From positions 1,798,001 through 1,862,000 of the forward strand of contig OZ345365.1 in NCBI GenBank assembly GCA_977006965.1: DNA of 64,000 nt, written 5' to 3'. The DNA is from Phymatolithon calcareum. Lineage: Eukaryota; Rhodophyta; Florideophyceae; Hapalidiales. This document shows positions 42,591 through 53,560 of this stretch, piece by piece. How positions within the stretch are numbered: the first letter of the stretch is position 1; each line of letters opens with the position of its first letter. The position numbers and the translations under genes were made by a program. The notes beneath the pieces are model-generated. The model worked only from the letters and a program-made list of their open reading frames with translations. It did not search any database and was not told the origin of the DNA.

Positions 42591-43140
42591 GCGCTTTCTA
42601 GTGTTGAGCACAATAATCGTGGATTTGGAAATCGGAGCCAACTAGTGGCACACAATGCCGCGCGGGGTGAAGCTCTGCATGCTTTTAGATTTGTTTGGAA
42701 CATAGCCTTTTGAACCGAATGGCAGCGTAAGCGGTACATTGGGTTGCGTTTCGAAGAGGGATTCATGGGGTGACTCTATTTTGCCCTTTTTGAGAGATGC
42801 GTTTCTGTTGGCGATGCGATCTTCAAGAGCGTAATCCCAATATCCCTGTGGTATTCTCGCGGAGGCGAGCTGGGTTTGCATGTACTCTTTCAGGATGCAA
42901 ATAGCGCGCTCTGCCTGCACGTTCATCTGTGGACTCTTTGATACAGAGCGCATTATCGGCGTCCACAAGCCAATGTTGGCGTGAACTGCGCGCACCAGAG
43001 ACTGCATGTACGTGAAGGAAGTATTATCTACTTTTCTTTACCTCTGTGCTACCTGTTTTCGCTCCAAGAATGAACAATACTTGCAATCAAAACTGGGTAC
43101 CCCACGAGGCAATTCCATAACTCCCTATCCTCACGATGAA
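42591..43140 (-). pseudogene. copia integrase, proximal part
   Basis: The minus-strand frame 43007-42642 gives IMRSVSKSPQMNVQAERAIC, ARIPQGYWDYALEDRIANRN and LPFGSKGYVPNKSKSMQSF, the end of a Ty1/copia integrase. Homology to 26800-27545 extends to about 43140, right up to the WD40 stop codon. It is interrupted at 42591 by the LINE. Confidence 0.8.
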
Positions 43141-44660
43141 GCAATCTCTGCCGCTGCGCGGAACGCCTTAAAGTCCACTGCATTCCCCTCAATCAACTGC
43201 TCTAGTGCTCTCTGTGCCACCTCCTGACTTCCCGCCATCGTTTCCCCGATCATCGCGGCTGCAACTGGCACCGTAACGAACCCCTCCATATCCCCCGCGG
43301 CCATCTGAAAAGCCTCTTCCATTAGCTCCTTCCTCTCCGCTCTCTTCTTCTCACTGTCCCTTTCCTCCATCTGCACGACGCATTGTAAAAAGCTCTCCTC
43401 ATCCACGCTGTTCCTCCGCTTCCCGTCTAACTCAGCCACTACAGCCGTCAGAGCATTATCCCCGCTCACCCCCTCCCCCACTACACCATCCTCCCCTCCC
43501 CCGACCTGCCGCAGCGTCAGCACGGCCTGGCAGTGCAGCAGGTCCCTCTCCCTTCCCGCGTTCACCACGGCATTCCAGAACGCGCGTCGCAGCGCCAGGC
43601 GCCGCGCGGCCGGCATCCAGTCGCCGACGCTCGGCGGCCTCTCCGGCGTGCACGGCGGCAGCCGCCACACGCGCGCGGTGCCATCGTACGAGCAGCCGAC
43701 GATCACCGCACCGTCGGCGGAAACCGCCACGCCGCGGACTTCATCCTTTGCTCCGTCGAGCGTGGCCTCAATCACCCCGGTTGCGACGTCCCACACGCAG
43801 AACGCGTACCCCTCCACACCCGCCACGACGCGTGCGCCGTTCGCGCTCAGCGCCACATACGGGTTCAGCGGTGCTTTGTACCCGCTTAACGCAACGAGTT
43901 CCCCACCCGCGATGGCGCCCACGCGCAGGGAGCCGCTATCTGCAATCGCGACGCACTCCGCAGCGGCGTCGAGGGCGACGTGCGCGTCGCCGCGTGTGGT
44001 CCACTTCCCCAATGGTGTGCAGGAATCCGCGTCCACGACGCGGACGGCATCAGCCTCGACAGCTGCCACGACGCTGCCATCGTCAATTATGGCCACACCG
44101 GCATGCGTGCCCACGACCGCCGTCCACGCAGCCACTTCCACCGGCGCGTGCGGCCGCGCCGCGGGCGCTTGCTCCGTGCGTGACAGGTCGCGAGCGCTCG
44201 ACTTCCATTCGGGGATGACGACGACTTTTGCCCCGGTCGTGTCGTACACGATGAACGTTGCGACGGGCGGCAAGCCGTACGTGTCCGTCACGAATGATGA
44301 GACCATTCTGGTGCCGTCGGGCGTCAGCGAGACGTCGGCGGAGTAGCTCGCGTTAGGGATGGAGATGGAGAAGAGTGTGCGGCTCGTTGCCGCACTCCAT
44401 AGTCGCACAGCCCCATCCATCCCGGTACTGGCCGCCAGCATGCCGTCCGCGGAGAGGGAGGCTCCGTGCGCGGCGCCGCTGTGTCCTTCCGCGTGAGCGC
44501 TGTAGATGACGTTGGGGCGCGGCGTGCCGTCCGTGTAGTGAATGTAGGCGTTGCCGTCTAGGGATGTTGTCACGCACTTTGCGCCGTCCGGGGTAAGTGC
44601 CGCGAAGAAGGCGTGCTCGGAGTGACCGCGGAGCGTTTTCGATGCGGGGAGGTGCGACAT
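43131..44660 (-). CDS. WD40-repeat protein
   Basis: An uninterrupted 509-codon frame from ATG 44660. The N-terminal 350 residues form WD40-like blades: LRGHSEHAFFAALTPDGAK near residue 9, SLSADGMLAASTGMDGAVRL with W, SLTPDGTRMVSSF, ALSANGARVVAGVEG with CVWD, and VSADGAVIVGCSYDGTARVW at the end of the propeller. The C-terminal 160 residues are helical and charged (MEERDSEKKRAERKELMEEA), with a possible degenerate EF-hand-like region. GC content is far above the surroundings, as expected of a host gene. The partner or pathway is unknown. The stop falls exactly where copia homology starts, so the extreme C terminus may be transposon-derived. Confidence 0.85.
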   Translation of the reverse strand: MSHLPASKTLRGHSEHAFFAALTPDGAKCVTTSLDGNAYIHYTDGTPRPNVIYSAHAEGHSGAAHGASLSADGMLAASTGMDGAVRLWSAATSRTLFSISIPNASYSADVSLTPDGTRMVSSFVTDTYGLPPVATFIVYDTTGAKVVVIPEWKSSARDLSRTEQAPAARPHAPVEVAAWTAVVGTHAGVAIIDDGSVVAAVEADAVRVVDADSCTPLGKWTTRGDAHVALDAAAECVAIADSGSLRVGAIAGGELVALSGYKAPLNPYVALSANGARVVAGVEGYAFCVWDVATGVIEATLDGAKDEVRGVAVSADGAVIVGCSYDGTARVWRLPPCTPERPPSVGDWMPAARRLALRRAFWNAVVNAGRERDLLHCQAVLTLRQVGGGEDGVVGEGVSGDNALTAVVAELDGKRRNSVDEESFLQCVVQMEERDSEKKRAERKELMEEAFQMAAGDMEGFVTVPVAAAMIGETMAGSQEVAQRALEQLIEGNAVDFKAFRAAAEIASS

Positions 44661-45969
44661 TTTGGTTGTTGCGGCGAGGAGGGTGAGCGGGATGCGGCGG
44701 ATGAGAAGAAGGACATCGAAGCATGGAGTGAGGGGTTTAGAGTGTCAGAGGTTTATTGTGGGAGTGCTGAATTTGGGGAAGAGTTTTGGGGCAGTTAGTT
44801 TTGTGGATGGTGCTAATTGTTACGAAAGAAGCGGACAACTTGCAGTTTTGTAGAGAATGCGTTACATGTTCAGATTTTGAGTGCCAAGAGGGCAAGAGTT
44901 GGATTCAGGCGTAGAACTTACAATTCAAATAGTTTCGCATTGTGGTTCTCGTCATCAAGGCCCCGAAAACTGCAAGTTCTGCATGGGATGGGCATGTCGT
45001 AACATGCCGGCCAAATTGATGACTGGTTTTTAAACTCTCAGGCAAGTTTCTTCCTTTCGATATACTGGTCAATAAGCCATGATGCGCAATTTTGCGAAGT
45101 GGCAAGTGTGAATATTTCTGTGTTTGATATTAAGCAGAAGCAGTAGCAAAGAACAGATTCACGAAAGGGGCATGGGGATTACTGTGCTGCGCGGAAACGG
45201 CTTCAAAACGTCGTGACGGAGCTCGCCAAAATCCGAACATGTGAGAGAACCTTGCGGGCCGTTTGTGCGATCCTGAAGGTCAGGAAATCAGTGAAAATGT
45301 AGATTGCTGATATCATGCTCCAGAAAATCTGCCGCGGAGCTCTGCTCGGGCTCTTTCCCAGATACTTTGCATTCTATTGACTTTCAATCAGAACTAACAT
45401 AGTGCGCATCACGTTGAAGAATTCAGTTGCAAAGCAACACAGAGGCAAAACATGTGACAACGACGCTTTTTCCCGTATGTTTGCCACAAGCGTCCCATGA
45501 TTCATGCCCATGAAGCATATCTTGTAGCCCAAGCAACACGTCCGAAGGTGCTACTTCACTGCGTCCGACCAACCCCAGAGTCAATCTTTGGCGACGTCCC
45601 GGACCTCGACGTGCAAGCAGCAGTCCAACTCGCAGCAAATAGATTACAGTGGAATCCCGCTAGTTGCAACCCTCCTTGTTGCAAAACCTCCCATTAAGCA
45701 ATTAGAACGGGTCCACCAATTTCGTTCCCGCCGAAATCTAATGGAAATTAGGGGTCATTGCAAACCCGCAAAATGCGAACTGGGATGGCAGGCTACCATT
45801 AATTTTGATTAAAGTTTTGAAAGATGATATCTGCATCATTGCAGCTGACTCATCCCGATTCGTCGGGAGTTGATTCTTACTGGGCTACCGTGGCTGACCA
45901 AGAAAAACCGATCAGCAATGTACTGTATGCGTATGATAACTGCCTTGACGTTCACGCGCCGTAGCTTCT
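44661..45969. other. intergenic, no gene seen
   Basis: Upstream region of the WD40 gene. No recognisable coding sequence or transposon end up to the Harbinger boundary at 45970. Confidence 0.45.
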
Positions 45970-46045
45970 CCGGGAGATGCGGGAAAGTTTCGAAATTGGC
46001 GGGTTTATGAAATCGGTGCGAAATAAATAATATTTCCGACTATAT

Positions 46046-46956
46046 TCAGGGTGTCAGATTTATTTCAAATAGTGGCTCGTCTTCAAGTAAAAGATATATG
46101 ATGTTAACGACTGCCATAAAACATTCACCGTGCAGATTTACATTGTGCCGAAATTGGGCCGAAAGCACTTGAAAGTGCTTTAACCTCTTGTTAACGTTCT
46201 TATGGCGTGCGCGGATAGTGTCTAGAAGACGGTGTAGAGAGTGCTGTGGGCCGGAAGGGATGATACATTTTTCGTCTTGATACGTGCTGTCCGCGACGAT
46301 GTACTCATCATCCTGCAGACTTTCTTTTAGGTTCTGGCGAAATATCCGTAGTTCGCTGAACTCTCCAGCAGGCCAGGGCCCACTGGCCCATACTATTTGG
46401 GCCCTGTGCAGGGCCACCCCCACTTCGTAGCGCACACTGGCCTCGTTCAGCTTAAGAGAGTACCACGCCCTACTGAAGGGCGATAGCTCCTGGATAGGGC
46501 AATCTGTTCCATCCACGGACGCGAAACACACTTCCAAACCATTGTCCTCTTTTCGTATAGACCAGCGCACCTGCAACTGCAGTCGCTCGTTTCCATCGAA
46601 CATGGATCTAGACACCGTGAACAGAAGAAACGTACCAACTGTAGAGCAGCAATTTGTCGCACAACCCACCAAACCCATTTTCGTACTGTCTTCTCGTCTG
46701 CACTAGCGACAGTCGCCAGCAGCTCCGTCGTACTGTACTGTTTGAGAAAAAGTAGGCCCTACAGTAAATGCACCGGTCTTCTATCACGAGGAAGCGCACT
46801 GCATATCATGGCCAAAAGTAGGACACAAACTTTCGGCGTGGCGCCAAAATAGCCTAGAAATCTGCGAGGATTGGAACACACACCCGAAGAACGCCCTAGA
46901 AGCTGTGCAGCAATACATGTAAAGTCATAGACGGAATGATCAGAAGAGCAGTCCAT
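46046..46956 (-). pseudogene. Harbinger E1 transposase
   Basis: Exon 1 (46956-46636) encodes a helix-turn-helix-like N terminus (RRFLGYFGATPKVCVLLL) and ADEKTVRKWVWWVVRQ. A GT-AG intron lies at 46635-46571 (65 nt). Exon 2 (46570-46046) has the DDE_Tnp_4 core: SVDGTDCPIQE with the first aspartate, RYEVGVALHRAQIVW, DDEYIVADSTYQDEKC with the second aspartate, and TIRARHKNVNKR with the likely glutamate position replaced by K. A single in-frame TAG at 46759-46761 replaces a tryptophan conserved in E2 and E3. Otherwise the frame is intact. Confidence 0.8.
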
Positions 46957-47279
46957 GTTGATAGGGAGAGAAGACGAACGAAGATCTCATTGGGGCCGGA
47001 TAAATACAGTGTTAGACGGTGCGACATATGTATACTTGCTAACTCTAATACAAATCTGGTCACTGTAACGGCCTCTAGTCTGATAGAGTCTGTAGTGATT
47101 TTGTGAATTTAAAAATTTGGGGATGCATTCTACCCGTCACATAACTCATCAGTTGTTTTATGAAACAAAATTATTGTAAAATATGCAGAGGGAATATGAT
47201 ATGAAAATGATAATATTAAGTACATCTAGTTTTTCTGAACACTTACTGTCCAAATAACCTGAAGATAACAAGCAAAAAC

Positions 47280-47500
47280 GAACAAAATCTTGTGCCCGTT
47301 TTTGCCCGCTTTAGAAATTTTTGAATCGCTCTGGAAGACAAAGTGTAGTAGTGGTTTCGATAAGAAGCGGTACTGTAATCTCAAAACGGCCAAATACGGG
47401 TTTCCATAAAATTCATTGAACTTGTTTCAAAGGTTTTTGCGTAATTGAGGTCATCAAAACGGGCAAAGTACATAAAACAGGCAAAATTTGAATTTTTGAA
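47280..47500. repeat. E1 central repeats with CGGGCAAA words
   Basis: Between the E1 genes are several copies, on both strands, of a GCCCGTTTTG / CAAAACGGGC-type word, at about 47290, 47305, 47382 and 47456, with a diverged one at 47477. They occupy the position of the palindrome clusters in E2 and E3. Confidence 0.45.
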
Positions 47501-47803
47501 CAGGAATAATTCAAATTCTAATGAAATCTTTGCATATTTTAAATTTTACGGAGTTAAAGTTTAGAAAAACAGGAAAAAACACGACACACAAAAAACCTTA
47601 ATTTCTGACTTCGCGTAATGAAATTTCCAATTTTCCAAATGATACAGCGTCAGCAATCAAATATGCAGGAGGATGCGGGAAATATCGAAAATACGTATGT
47701 TGTAAAAAATAATGATAGGTGCAATAAGAACAGGAAAATGACAAATTTTGTTGCGAACCGTAGGATTTCCTGAATTTACTTCCTGGATAATTCTATGCAC
47801 TTT

Positions 47804-48665
47804 TTACAAAACCTCAAAATCGGCAACATCATTCACTATAGCATACGTCTCGGCCATAGCCTTGAGGTCAACATAGACGACCTTGGCCGAGCTTCCCCTC
47901 CAAGCCAAGTTGTACTTGGCATCTACATGTGTCTGAACCGGAAACGGTAAAGGAATTCGAGCAATAGACTTGACATCATCAGAGGCCCTAGCGCGTTTCA
48001 TTTTGAGAGCATTCTCGAAACCCAATATCTTTGGGTGATACATTGTATAGCCATCTTTTCCGGTCGAGCACAGCCATTTCTTGTGTAACGTTAGTAGATC
48101 GACGATACAAAAGGGCCAGATAACGGTAATCTCGAGAAACTCGCATCCCTCAGCAACTGCAATAGCAAACTCTCCAGGCCCAATCCCCGACGGGAGCAGT
48201 ATGGCCACAGTAGCTCTTTTTGTCTTGACACCTGGCTCCTCCCACGAAGAAACAAGGAACAAGGACTTGAATGAGCCGTCTCCGCTAACGAGTTCGGCGC
48301 CATTGTCACACTTCAAGTGCTCTTCATCAGTATCCCCGGCCGGGTCATTTTCGCTAACCGAAATTCGGCGCTTTTTCGAGTCATGATCCGAGCGGCGCCT
48401 GTACAGGTCCTCCCCGTCGTCTTCTTCGTCTAAGCATGCTAAAAATGAAAGAACCCAGAGTAGCATGTCAGACAACTGCGAAATTGAAGGAGAGAAATCA
48501 CAATAGCGCTGCACTTAAACTTACATTTTGCAAGCTCATTTTCATGTTGTTGTAGCATGTGCGAAAATTTGAAAGTTTTTGATCCTGAAACACGGGATCC
48601 GATTCCCAAACCGTTTTCGGGTCTTCAGTACCTGATATCTGCCCGCTCTTAAACTTTAGCAGCAT
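47804..48665 (-). CDS. Harbinger E2 partner protein
   Basis: The main exon (frame open from 48514 to 47804) starts with an acidic and basic linker (DEEDDGEDLYRRR, DSKKRR) and ends with a conserved domain. Its landmarks are TKRATVAILLPSGIGPGEF, LEITVIWPF, YHPKILGFENALKMKRA and IARIPLPFPVQTHVDAKYNL. An upstream exon (48665-48525) reads MLLKFKSGQISGTEDPKTVW and SDPVFQDQKLSNFRT, parallel to the start of the E3 protein. An intron with GTAAGT donor at 48524 joins them; the acceptor is uncertain, with 48439 or a site near 48490 both possible. No Myb/SANT signature is visible. Confidence 0.7.
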
Positions 48666-49074
48666 AAGCTGCGAGCAGCAGATCCTTTGGTCAATTTTGG
48701 AGCCATATGTGGAGATGGACAGTCAACAACACTGAGGTACCTCGTAGAGCTTGAAGATCGCTCCAAGCTTAGTATTTCCTTGACTGTTGGTCGGCGAGGC
48801 AAAGGGGAAACCTTACTTTAAATACTTAGTATTAGTACTACTCAGAATAAGGAGATTGCAGTCGAAATCACGTCAATACGTATGAGGAGTACCCGGCTTT
48901 GCGCTCAATTTTGTAATGAAATCAATAAAACTATTGATAAAACGACTACAGAAGGACAGGTGCATAATGTTACAAAGTTTAAATTTCTAAAACGTTCGAA
49001 GAGAACATTTGTAACATAAAAATGGTGGTTCGTGATTAGTTTCGGGTTGTTTTATCATCCGACACAAGAAAAAG

Positions 49075-49544
49075 TAAGCGGAGGAGGAAATAAAGTTTCA
49101 ATGCATTAAAAAATAAAGAAAAAACCGTAGTCGTTTCTGCAGACAAATTATGATGGAATTGACGTATCAGAAAAATTAGTTAATGTAATGTACTCGTGTA
49201 AACCTTCTGCAGTGTATTCGAGAACGTCACCTAATAAACGCTCATCGATTACGTAGCGCTAACAACCTGACAGTGTATTCGGGGCTCCAAGACTTAATCC
49301 ATACGGTTTGCGTGTTGGCCTCACCCAAGCTCTTCGAAGCCAGTACAGTAGCACAAAATCTCGCTTTCGTGCACAAGCTGTGCCCATTCCTAAACGTGGT
49401 CATTTTTTTTCACCATAGAGTGGATGCACAATCTTGAGCTCCCCCAACATTCATCACGGCAAATAATACAGGGGTAAGTTTTGGAGAGTAACTATGGTTT
49501 CATATTTGTTTTATTGATGCGAATGGGTAGTTTCAAATAAAGCC
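49075..49544. repeat. E2 long inverted repeat, left arm
   Basis: About 470 bp that is the near-identical reverse complement of 54004-54468. The arm continues beyond the E3 insertion at 52746-52802. A few substitutions separate the arms. Confidence 0.85.
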
Positions 49545-49587
49545 CGGGGAGTTGCGGGAAATATCATATATGCCAATTCGTCTCAGT

Positions 49588-50512
49588 TCAGAGCAGTTTT
49601 ATTTTTTCAGAGTGAAGAGAGGATGGCCGTTTTGAATCATGAGCTGAGTCAAATTTGCTACTGCAAGGAACCACACACTGTGCTTGCGAATATTGTGGCG
49701 GAAACGTTGGCTTAGCACACCAAAATTGTTTGAATCGCCGATTACAGGTCTCATGTCTGGCCCGCACAGTACCGTAAAAACGATTAGGAATCGTATCGCC
49801 TAGGCGAGCACGTTGCTCACATTTCTCGTCCCTGTATGTCCCGTCCGCAACAATAGTCTCACAAGGTAGTAGAGCTTTTTTCATCTCTCGGCGGAATATC
49901 TTGAGATCAGAGTATCTCCCACAAGGGAAAGGCCCGTTTGTCCACACCAACCACCCATCGCGAACACTTATCCCGACTTCGTACCGCAAGCCTGGACCTT
50001 TAAATTTGTGGCTATACCACTTCGAATTAAAAGGCACGGGCTCACGGATTCGAAAATCAGTACCGTCAACCGTGGCATTGAATCTTAGTCCTGTTCCTGA
50101 TCGCAGGCGATTTCCCCATTTAATCTATAACAGGAATTAGAAAAGAATATAAAGAGACTTAAAAACTCGAAAAAAATTAACTTACAGCATTTAGCCTCGA
50201 CAACAAATGAACAAAACGCCAAGACCAAAGCCGAAACGTCTTTTCATCGAACTTGGTCAGAGCTCGATTAGCATGCTCGTTGGCATATTATTTTACAAAT
50301 AAAAGGCTCCACAGCAAGTGGCACGGGCGTGCCTTCGGCGGCAGAGATGTCCCAATTGTACGCCATGCGATTGAACAAACCAATGGAGTGACACCGAATA
50401 GGGCCTTAAATCGGCGCGTTTCGGTGAGAAAGCTGACGCCCTTTCCCCGGATATGGATGACCTGAGAGTGTTCGATGAAAGCTCGAGGTGGTATATTGCA
50501 CGGTGCTACCAT
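49588..50512 (-). pseudogene. Harbinger E3 transposase
   Basis: Exon 1 starts near 50512 and includes RRFKALFGVTPLVCSIAWRT and, after an in-frame TAA at 50290-50288, FDEKTFRLWSWRFVHLLSRL. A GT-AG intron at 50185-50125 is 61 nt. Exon 2 (50124-49588) contains IKWGNRL, TVDGTDFRIREP, SHKFKGPGLRYEVGI, IVADGTYRDEKCE and VRARHETCNRRFKQF: the D, D and E positions of DDE_Tnp_4. An extra T in a T run near 49730 shifts the last 40 codons; the other frame there restores similarity to E1 and E2. The TAA and the shift inactivate it. Confidence 0.85.
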
Positions 50513-50944
50513 TGAGGAGACCTTGCACTACGGATCGATTACTCTCCGAATTCAGCTCTTAAAGGATGCATCCGGAGAGCCGATTGGGAGCGCATACGTC
50601 AAGTGTCTTCGAGAGCTAACGTGGCGAGCCGTCCATAATCCGTACAGTACTGAGCTGTACAGTGCTCTTGTACAGTAGCCTTGCTGACAACATATCTCAA
50701 TATGATTATATGATTATCTTGCAATTTGAAACCTATTTATAATTTTGAGAGAATCAATCTGGTGTACTGCTGGCCATAGGGATGAACTTATAGTACTCCG
50801 ATATAATATGCAGCATTATTTACTATTCATAATTATGTTGCCATTATTACGGTTTCTTACACAATGTAATTTATATGCGTACTCTCCGACGGACACCGTT
50901 TTAGCGTGACCTTGGCTATTTCAACAGTGCCCTCCGTCTTTAAG

Positions 50945-51385
50945 CGGGAGACATGAGCCGAATATTCGATTGTATTCAATCGCTAAACTTGTCGCGCCGA
51001 ATTGAGGTGGTTCCCAAGGAACTCTGTAGCTCACATTAAAAACAAGTACTGTTTGTGGTTCTGTCTTTATAGATTCGGAAAAATTGCTCTCTCTTTCCCT
51101 ACAGATTAAGAGAATTCGCCGCTCAAAGTTGCCGAATATTCGCAAATTCGCCAAATAAGGGCACATTGAGTGACCGAATATTCTAAGTTCTTAAGCACGG
51201 AATTAATTTTTTTGTTGGTACTTGTTAAACTGCCAGTGCTCTTTCGATATTCGGTGCTTTCAGTGCTGTACAGCCATTAGAAACCTTACTATTAGTGCCA
51301 AAGGTTTCCCGCAATTCCCAGAATGCTATAGTAGCTGTTGAACACTGCTAAATATTCGCCGAATAGTTGGCAAATATTCGGTTCA
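50945..51385. repeat. E3 central cluster of CGAATATTCG palindromes
   Basis: The palindrome CGAATATTCG or its half occurs at about 50959, 51134, 51170, 51248, 51349 and 51373, with additional GAATTCGCC words. The cluster lies between the divergent transposase and partner genes and outside both coding regions. Confidence 0.7.
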
Positions 51386-51765
51386 AAATTGTGCACAAAG
51401 AAGCAACTTCGTCCTTGTCATCCGGTCACACATGATGAATCCCGCATACACGAGAACGTATGCGTAGAGGACAAAAGCTACATAATCAGGTGAGGATCAG
51501 GCAATTGTTTTCGAATCTCGTCCAATCATTGTGCATGATATTGTTCAGGATCAAAATTACAGTAAATACCACGGCACTGCAGATCCACAGCGTGGGACTC
51601 GAGGAGGCGGCCAAAGCATCTATCAGGATCCCTTTGCCAGGGCTCCACGTCGCACAATCCAGGAGTACGAGTATTACATTAGTACTCCAGTATAAATCAC
51701 ATAGCGCCTCCGCTCATGGCACCAAGCCTCACAGCTACTACTGGTTCAAACGGTAGCCCTCTGCA

Positions 51766-52701
51766 ATGGTGAACCAGCCCGCTACCCATAGGAAGCTAAC
51801 TGAGGCCTGTGAGGCAGTCCAGCTTTTGCGTGCTATGTTTGATCGTGGTGATATCACCGAGAAGAGCGATCCGAGGGCCGTTTATGCCTCTAATCCGGTG
51901 TTCTTTTCCAATCATCGCCTGGACCCTTTTCGCACTCGCCTAAACGGCATCAAGAAAGAGTACCGCAATATGACGGGTAAGCCTAGAAATGTCTTTTTTG
52001 GGCTGGCATTTCTTATTTTACTTACAAATTTTATGTTATTATTTGAAAACGGTGCAGGCGATAGCGATGGAGATCTTGACGATATCGACGTCAAGGTCAC
52101 GCCGTACGCCGTCGGTTCAGTGGTGAAGAAGCGCAAGGTGACTCGTGCAGTAGAAGCGCCCGGCGAGGACGACCACGATGACCGCGCAGCCGGTCTGTTC
52201 TTCTTACTCGGTGCTCATGCATTCAAGCTGCTGCACTTGACGACGGAATGGGAACATCCCAACACCAAGACAAAGATGGTCACTATTTCCGCACTGATGC
52301 CTTCCGGTGTGGGCAAGGGCCACTGGCAGATGAAAGTAGAATCTGGGGGGCTTGTGCTGGAGTTGTCGGTGAGCTGGCCAATGGTGTTACAGAACATGGA
52401 TATCCTACATTCCAATTGGCTCAGGCAGAGCGCCACCGGGACGGCCTTAGAGCCCTTTTCAAAGTTCCACCCACAATATCTTGCATTCGAAAACGCACTG
52501 CGGGGCATGCGAGAGCTCGTCACTGACGGCATTGAGTCAGTTGCGCGCTTTCCCCTTCCGTTCCCTGTAGAAACACATATCCACTCCATCAATCCACTCA
52601 CCCACACTGCTAGCGGTTGTAATATACTATATATTACTCTGCGTGCATATGCTGAAAGCTATACTGTAGTTAACAACCAGTCTGAATTTGACTGTATTTA
52701 A
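51766..52701 (+). CDS. Harbinger E3 partner protein
   Basis: Start ATG 51766. The N-terminal module (LLRAMFDRGDI, DPRAVYASNPVF, FRTRLNGIKKEY) is followed by a GT-AG intron at 51977-52057. Its 81 nt keep the frame, so the unspliced frame also stays open and would add a spurious hydrophobic stretch. Exon 2 has an acidic linker (GDSDGDLDDID), a basic patch (KKRKV) that may be a nuclear signal, and the conserved C-terminal domain: TKTKMVTISALMPSGVGKGH, LELSVSWP, FHPQYLAFENALRGMR and VARFPLPFPVETHIHSI. The stop TAA is 42 bp from the element end. It is intact, and its role is presumably in transposition. Confidence 0.8.
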   Translation: MVNQPATHRKLTEACEAVQLLRAMFDRGDITEKSDPRAVYASNPVFFSNHRLDPFRTRLNGIKKEYRNMTGKPRNVFFGLAFLILLTNFMLLFENGAGDSDGDLDDIDVKVTPYAVGSVVKKRKVTRAVEAPGEDDHDDRAAGLFFLLGAHAFKLLHLTTEWEHPNTKTKMVTISALMPSGVGKGHWQMKVESGGLVLELSVSWPMVLQNMDILHSNWLRQSATGTALEPFSKFHPQYLAFENALRGMRELVTDGIESVARFPLPFPVETHIHSINPLTHTASGCNILYITLRAYAESYTVVNNQSEFDCI

Positions 52702-53084
52702 ACTTCGAATAAATTCTTCCATTCGTGTTTTCCCGCAACTCCCAGCATTGTGTTTCTACAAACTTCGGTTTCTATACTCTTTGCTTTCTTCTCTCTCTTT
52801 CCCTTGTTCAAACTGTCCTGATTGTGTCCGGATAGGCGAGATGTGTTAGCTCCCTATAAATGTTGAAATATTAATATTTCTGAGCAATAGCTCCACGTGG
52901 AGGAAAATTGCGAATTAATGTAAACAATGAGAGCATATGATAGTGCAGTAAGAGAACTGCTCGTTTCATTGCGGATCTAGATACGATACAAACTATAGTT
53001 CCTTGGTTTTTTCAAAAATCTATGTATGTGCCGTGAGTTTTTTCCAATCTGAGATTACGCACTTTACGAATCGAAAAGGTTACA

Positions 53085-53560
53085 CTAGAAATTCGTCAAG
53101 CGAAAGTTTCGTGCCGACAAAACACGCCATCGAAAGTTTCGCTTTCCTGTTGTAGCCAAGGCGAAAGTCTGTAGACAATGATTCGCAATGCCACCGTTCT
53201 TAGCGAAAGTTCGCACTGCGATGTCGGAACTACCAAATTTTGGCAAAAAGAATGTAAAAAATGCTCAGATTCCTGGCGAAAGTTGTCTGCGAAAGTCGAA
53301 AGTTTCGCGAAAAGCGAGAAAACTTTCGATTTCTAGAGGCAACTTTCGCAAGAAATATAAAAGACATTTTAAGATGTTTTTAGATAAATCAAGAGATCTC
53401 ATTGAGTACTACAAACTTTTGCGAAATCATTGAGCATTGGTAAAGTTTTGAGCAGAATGGAATCAAATAAAGTCAGGCGGTCGGCGAAAGTTTCGACTCT
53501 GGCAACTTCATGACACGTGCTCTTAGCGAAACTTTTGCAAACTTTCGCTCGGAAAATCCT
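53085..53560. repeat. E2 central cluster of GCGAAAGTTTCGC palindromes
   Basis: At least ten copies or half-copies of GCGAAAGTTTCGC lie in about 475 bp (for example near 53101, 53130, 53161, 53199, 53275, 53290, 53325, 53483 and 53527). The cluster sits in the loop between the two arms of the long inverted repeat, upstream of the E2 transposase. Confidence 0.8.

Larger units (their letters stand above)
49548..52742. mobile_element. Harbinger element E3 (innermost)
   Basis: The 3195-bp element has ends GGAGTTGCGGGAA and TTTCCCGCAACTCC, and flanking 3-bp CGG (49545-49547) and CAG (52743-52745). The empty site is preserved in the other arm of the E2 inverted repeat (53990-54005, reverse), which reads AAAGCCCGGCATTGTG without the element. 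Transposase to the left (minus) and partner gene to the right (plus) diverge from a central region of about 1.25 kb. Confidence 0.95.

Noticed and set aside
43533-44346. Plus-strand open frames opposite the WD40 gene
   Set aside because: GC-rich antisense shadows; the minus frame has clear WD40 periodicity.
52016-52057. Membrane segment in the E3 partner protein
   Set aside because: The hydrophobic stretch is encoded by an 81-nt segment with GT-AG ends and AT-rich composition, best read as an intron that keeps the frame.
53188-53433. 81-codon frame rich in K, R and S
   Set aside because: It is produced by translating the GCGAAAGTTTCGC palindrome cluster.
53085-53560. CRISPR-like array
   Set aside because: Repeat spacing is irregular, copies are imperfect palindromes of 8-13 bp, and the context is eukaryotic.
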